Below are positions 13,142 to 16,241 of a stretch of 16,241 nt of DNA, one piece after another (positions within the stretch are counted from its first letter, which is position 1; the number at the start of each line of letters is the position of its first letter). The position numbers were made by a program, and so were the translations under genes. Source of the DNA: Synergistota bacterium (GTDB lineage: Bacteria > Synergistota > GBS-1); the NCBI GenBank assembly GCA_025060595.1, contig JANXBX010000018.1, positions 1-16,241 on the forward strand, given 5' to 3'. A model generated the notes under the pieces. The model was given only the letters and a program-made list of their open reading frames with translations, did no database searches and was not told where the DNA came from.

Positions 13142-13516
13142 GTGCCAACTATAAATCAGCTAGTAAAAGAGGGACGAAAACCTAAGAAGAGCAAATCTAA
13201 GGCTCCCGCTCTTCAAGGTTGTCCTCAGAAAAGGGGTGTATGTACAAGAGTTTATACCGTTACGCCTAAAAAACCAAACTCTGCTTTAAGAAAAGTCGCA
13301 AGGGTTAGGCTTACAAATGGCATAGAGGTTACAGCCTACATTCCTGGTATAGGACACAACTTGCAAGAACACTCTGTAGTTTTAATTAGAGGAGGACGTG
13401 TTAAAGATTTACCTGGTGTCAGATACCATATAATAAGGGGCACGTTAGATGCGGCAGGTGTCGAAGGAAGAAAGCAATCTCGTTCAAAATATGGTGTAAA
13501 AAGACCTAAAAAGTAA
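13142..13516 (+). CDS. rpsL: 30S ribosomal protein uS12
   Basis: A 124-residue uS12, the decoding-centre protein. It starts [11 protein letters not shown] after GTG and carries [45 protein letters not shown] and the basic tail [11 protein letters not shown]. The lysines of KKPNS and RVKDLPG, where streptomycin-resistance substitutions usually occur, are wild type. The GTG at 13142 is chosen over the upstream ATG at 13118 because AAGGAGGG (13127-13134) lies 7 bases before it and uS12 proteins begin P-T-I-N-Q. It heads a str operon. Confidence 0.97.
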   Translation: MPTINQLVKEGRKPKKSKSKAPALQGCPQKRGVCTRVYTVTPKKPNSALRKVARVRLTNGIEVTAYIPGIGHNLQEHSVVLIRGGRVKDLPGVRYHIIRGTLDAAGVEGRKQSRSKYGVKRPKK

Positions 13517-13535
13517 GGAAGGAGTGTAGGAAACA

Positions 13536-14006
13536 ATGCCAAGAAAGGGTAAAGTCGAAAGGAGAACCTTACAACCTGATCCGATTTACGGAAGTCCTCT
13601 TGTAACAAAGTTTATAAACTACATTATGTGGGATGGAAAAAAAATGACTGCAGAGTGGATTTTTTATGAGACAATGAAAATTATTGAGGAAAAATTGAAA
13701 AAGTCACCTCTTGAGATTTTAGAAAAGGCTGTTGAAAATGTTAAACCTGTTCTTGAGGTTAGACCTCGCAGAGTTGGAGGAGCAACTTATCAAGTTCCTG
13801 TGGAAGTTCCTCCCCATAGGCAATTATCTTTAGCAGTCAGGTGGATTATACATGCTGCAAGAAACAAAAAAGGTAAACCTATGGCTGAAAAGCTTGCTCA
13901 AGAGATTATAGATGCTTATAAGGGAGAGGGAGCAGCTATTAAGAAAAAAGAGGATGTTCATAAGATGGCAGAAGCTAACCGTGCGTTTGCACACTACAGG
14001 TGGTAA
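13536..14006 (+). CDS. rpsG: 30S ribosomal protein uS7
   Basis: A 156-residue uS7 that nucleates the 30S head by binding the 3' domain of 16S rRNA. Family marks: [30 protein letters not shown]-type segment [17 protein letters not shown], and the C-terminal [15 protein letters not shown]. Length is standard. It lies 19 bases after rpsL in the usual order. Confidence 0.98.
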   Translation: MPRKGKVERRTLQPDPIYGSPLVTKFINYIMWDGKKMTAEWIFYETMKIIEEKLKKSPLEILEKAVENVKPVLEVRPRRVGGATYQVPVEVPPHRQLSLAVRWIIHAARNKKGKPMAEKLAQEIIDAYKGEGAAIKKKEDVHKMAEANRAFAHYRW

Positions 14007-14020
14007 TAGAGGGAGGTAAA

Positions 14021-16132
14021 ATGTCAGAGAAAGAAGTTATTTCTGGTAGAGAATATACTATTGAAAAACTAAGAAATATAGGAATAGCGGCTCATATAGA
14101 TGCTGGTAAAACTACCACTACAGAAAGAATTCTATTCTACACAGGTAGGATTCGTAGAATGGGAGAAGTTGATGAAGGCACCGCTACAATGGACTGGATG
14201 ATTCAGGAGCAGGAAAGAGGCATAACCATAACAGCAGCTGCTACTACTTGTTATTGGAAAGGTTATTGTATAAACATTATCGATACGCCCGGCCATGTGG
14301 ATTTCACTGTAGAAGTAGAAAGATCTCTTCGCGTTTTAGATGGAGTTATAGCTATCTTTTGTGCTGTTGGAGGAGTGGAACCCCAATCTGAAACTGTATG
14401 GCGACAAGCCGATAAGTACCACGTTCCACGTATAGCATATATTAATAAAATGGATAGAGTAGGGGCAGATTTTGAAGGCGTTATAGAGCAGATGAGGGCA
14501 AAACTGGGGGCCAAAGCGGTTCCTACCCAAATTCCTTTAGGTATAGAAGAGGATTTCAAGGGCATTGTAGATCTTTTAAAAATGAAAGCCCTTGTTTATC
14601 TTGACGAACTCGGAACTCAATATGTTTATGTGGATATACCATCAGAGCTTTTAGATCAAGCTATAGAAAAAAGAGAGGAGCTTATCTCGGCTGTGGCAGA
14701 ATTTGACGATAATATAGCAGAAAAATATCTAGCTGAGCAGCCTATTTCAGAAAACGAGATTAAAGCGGCCTTAAGGAAAGCTACCTTAGAGCTAAAACTT
14801 GTTCCAGTATTATGCGGTTCTTCCTTTAAAAATAAGGGGGTTCAGCCACTCCTTGACGCCGTTATTGACTATCTACCATCTCCTATAGATATTCCTCCTG
14901 TAAGGGGAATCAATCCTCTTACCAACCGGATTGAGGAAAGGAAACCATTCGATAACGAACCATTTTCAGCTCTAGCTTTTAAGGTAATGGTGGACCCGTA
15001 TGTAGGTAAACTTGTCTTTTGTAGAATATACTCTGGAACTATCAGTGCAGGGAACTACGTCTATAATGTCACAAAGGACAAAAGAGAAAGGGTTTCAAGG
15101 ATTTTAAGAATGCATGCGAATAAGCGTGAGGATATAAAAGAAGCTGGGCCTGGAATGATAATTGCTATACCTGCTTTAAGATTCACTATAACTGGAGACA
15201 CATTAAGTGATCCAAACCATCCTATATTGCTTGAAAAAATGACTTTTCCTGAGCCTGTAGTTTCCATGGCTATAGAGCCTAAAACTCAAGCTGATCAGGT
15301 TAAACTTGCTGAAACACTCCAGTGGCTTGCTGAAGAAGATCCAACTTTTAGAGTTAGATATGATGAAGAAACTGGTCAAACATTAATATGGGGAATGGGA
15401 GAACTTCATTTGGAGATAATTGCCGATAGACTTGTTAGAGAGTTTAATGTTGGAATAAAGCTTGGGAAACCTCAGGTTGCCTATAAAGAATCTATAAGAA
15501 ATGTTGCTGAAGCGGAAGGCAAGTTCATAAGACAAAGTGGAGGAAGAGGACAATATGGTCATGTTTGGCTAAGACTGGAGCCTTTACCCGGCCATACTGG
15601 ATTCGAGTTTGAAGACCATACTGTAGGAGGTTGTATACCTAAGGAGTTTATTCCTGCAATAGAAAAGGGAGTAAAAGAAGCCTTAACCTTTGGAGTTCTT
15701 GCAGGCTACATGGTTACAGGTGTTAAAGTGATAGTTTTCGATGGATCATACCATGAAGTAGATTCATCAGAACTCGCCTTTAAGATAGCAGCTTCTTTAG
15801 CTTTCAAAGAAGCTATGAAAAAGGCAGATCCTTTCCTGCTAGAACCAATAATGGAAGTTGAAGTTGTTTTGCCAGAACAGTATATCGGTGATGTTATAGG
15901 AGATTTAACTAGCAGAAGAGGAAAAATTGAATTAATAGACCATAGAGGCAGTACAAGAATTGTAAAAGCTTTGGTTCCTTTAGCTGAAATGTTCGGTTAT
16001 GCTACTGTCTTGCGTTCTAAAACGCAAGGTAGAGCAACTTATACAATGAAATTCTCTAAATATGAAGAGGTTCCCCCAGAAATTGCAGAAAAGCTTCTGC
16101 TTCTAGGGATAACAAACTCAAAGAAAAGATAA
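14021..16132 (+). CDS. fusA: Translation elongation factor G
   Basis: A 703-residue translocase GTPase. G1 is AHIDAGKTT (residues 24-32), the switch I element carries [11 protein letters not shown]3 is DTPGHVDF and G4 NKMD; the later domains include [12 protein letters not shown], the domain IV loop with G-Y-M-V-T-G-V-K, and the C-terminal [13 protein letters not shown] and P-L-A-E-M-F-G-Y segments. The ATG at 14021, preceded by GAGGGAGGT, gives the usual length; the GTG at 14000 would add seven residues and overlap rpsG. It is one standard full-length EF-G in str operon position. Confidence 0.97.
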   Translation: MSEKEVISGREYTIEKLRNIGIAAHIDAGKTTTTERILFYTGRIRRMGEVDEGTATMDWMIQEQERGITITAAATTCYWKGYCINIIDTPGHVDFTVEVERSLRVLDGVIAIFCAVGGVEPQSETVWRQADKYHVPRIAYINKMDRVGADFEGVIEQMRAKLGAKAVPTQIPLGIEEDFKGIVDLLKMKALVYLDELGTQYVYVDIPSELLDQAIEKREELISAVAEFDDNIAEKYLAEQPISENEIKAALRKATLELKLVPVLCGSSFKNKGVQPLLDAVIDYLPSPIDIPPVRGINPLTNRIEERKPFDNEPFSALAFKVMVDPYVGKLVFCRIYSGTISAGNYVYNVTKDKRERVSRILRMHANKREDIKEAGPGMIIAIPALRFTITGDTLSDPNHPILLEKMTFPEPVVSMAIEPKTQADQVKLAETLQWLAEEDPTFRVRYDEETGQTLIWGMGELHLEIIADRLVREFNVGIKLGKPQVAYKESIRNVAEAEGKFIRQSGGRGQYGHVWLRLEPLPGHTGFEFEDHTVGGCIPKEFIPAIEKGVKEALTFGVLAGYMVTGVKVIVFDGSYHEVDSSELAFKIAASLAFKEAMKKADPFLLEPIMEVEVVLPEQYIGDVIGDLTSRRGKIELIDHRGSTRIVKALVPLAEMFGYATVLRSKTQGRATYTMKFSKYEEVPPEIAEKLLLLGITNSKKR

Positions 16133-16165
16133 AACTTTTTAAGTTTAAAAGGAGGGTGATTTATT

Positions 16166-16241
16166 ATGGCTAAGGAGAAGTTTGAAAGGAAGAAGCCGCA
16201 TGTTAACGTAGGTACCATAGGGCATATAGATCATGGGAAGA
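16166..16241 (+). CDS. tuf: Elongation factor Tu, N-terminal part (cut by window end)
   Basis: The frame from ATG at 16166 reads MAKEKFERKKPHVNVGTIG then HIDHGK, the unmistakable EF-Tu start with the beginning of the P-loop (GHIDHGK). SD AAAAGGAGGGTGA is about 8 bases upstream. The gene continues beyond the window; it completes the rpsL-rpsG-fusA-tuf order. Confidence 0.97.
   Translation, partial: MAKEKFERKKPHVNVGTIGHIDHGK

Noticed and set aside
1-16241. CRISPR arrays, tRNA or rRNA genes
   Set aside because: No regularly spaced repeats, no cloverleaf with CCA-type acceptor and no conserved rRNA segments were seen in any gap.

Overview
The window is bacterial, AT-rich chromosomal DNA. Arg is mostly AGA/AGG and Ile is often ATA, which is common in AT-rich thermophiles. 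The gene order veg-ispE, rplU-prp-rpmA-obgE-nadD-LCP-rsfS and rpsL-rpsG-fusA-tuf, together with Veg, Prp, DUF501 and PerR-type families, points to a Firmicutes-like or neighbouring lineage (for example Synergistota-like or another deep thermophilic group). I cannot name a species. Almost everything is on the + strand and genes are tightly packed, with many ATGA or TAATG overlaps.

Layout. 1-96: C-terminal tail of a membrane protein, possibly a cation P-type ATPase. 97-853: no intact gene, probably decayed sequence. 854-3253: a promoter followed by an HD-domain hydrolase, a metallo-beta-lactamase-fold protein and a TAXI-type periplasmic binding protein. 3254-3573: no gene, one candidate promoter. 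3574-11199: a long housekeeping run: veg, ispE, a secreted PLD-type nuclease, DUF501, rplU, prp, rpmA, obgE, nadD, an LCP-family protein, rsfS, an Ogg2-type DNA glycosylase and a PerR-type regulator. 13070-16241: a promoter followed by rpsL, rpsG, fusA and the start of tuf.

The most interesting part is 11200-13026. Directly after perR comes a sigma-70-type promoter, then a previously hidden leader peptide of 24 codons ending in Lys-Trp-Trp-Trp-Gln-Val-Leu-stop. Three mutually exclusive RNA hairpins follow: a protector (1:2), an antiterminator (2:3) and a terminator with a U6 tract (3:4). This is the textbook architecture of ribosome-mediated tryptophan attenuation. Here it controls not trp biosynthesis genes but a 30-residue single-helix membrane peptide overlapping (ATGA) a 481-residue sodium:solute symporter (SSS family). 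The reading I favour is a tryptophan-starvation-induced SSS transporter with a tiny accessory subunit, candidate for uptake of tryptophan or a precursor. The promoter also carries a 7-6-7 inverted repeat over its -10 box, suggesting a second layer of control. The unit ends in an exceptionally long perfect hairpin (21-bp arms) that contains the symporter stop codon.

Secondary points: L27 carries the N-terminal extension that is removed by the Prp protease encoded just upstream; all five PerR peroxide-sensing metal ligands are conserved, and the regulator sits next to an 8-oxoguanine-type glycosylase; several starts were moved on Shine-Dalgarno and family grounds (HD protein, LCP protein, rpsL, fusA).
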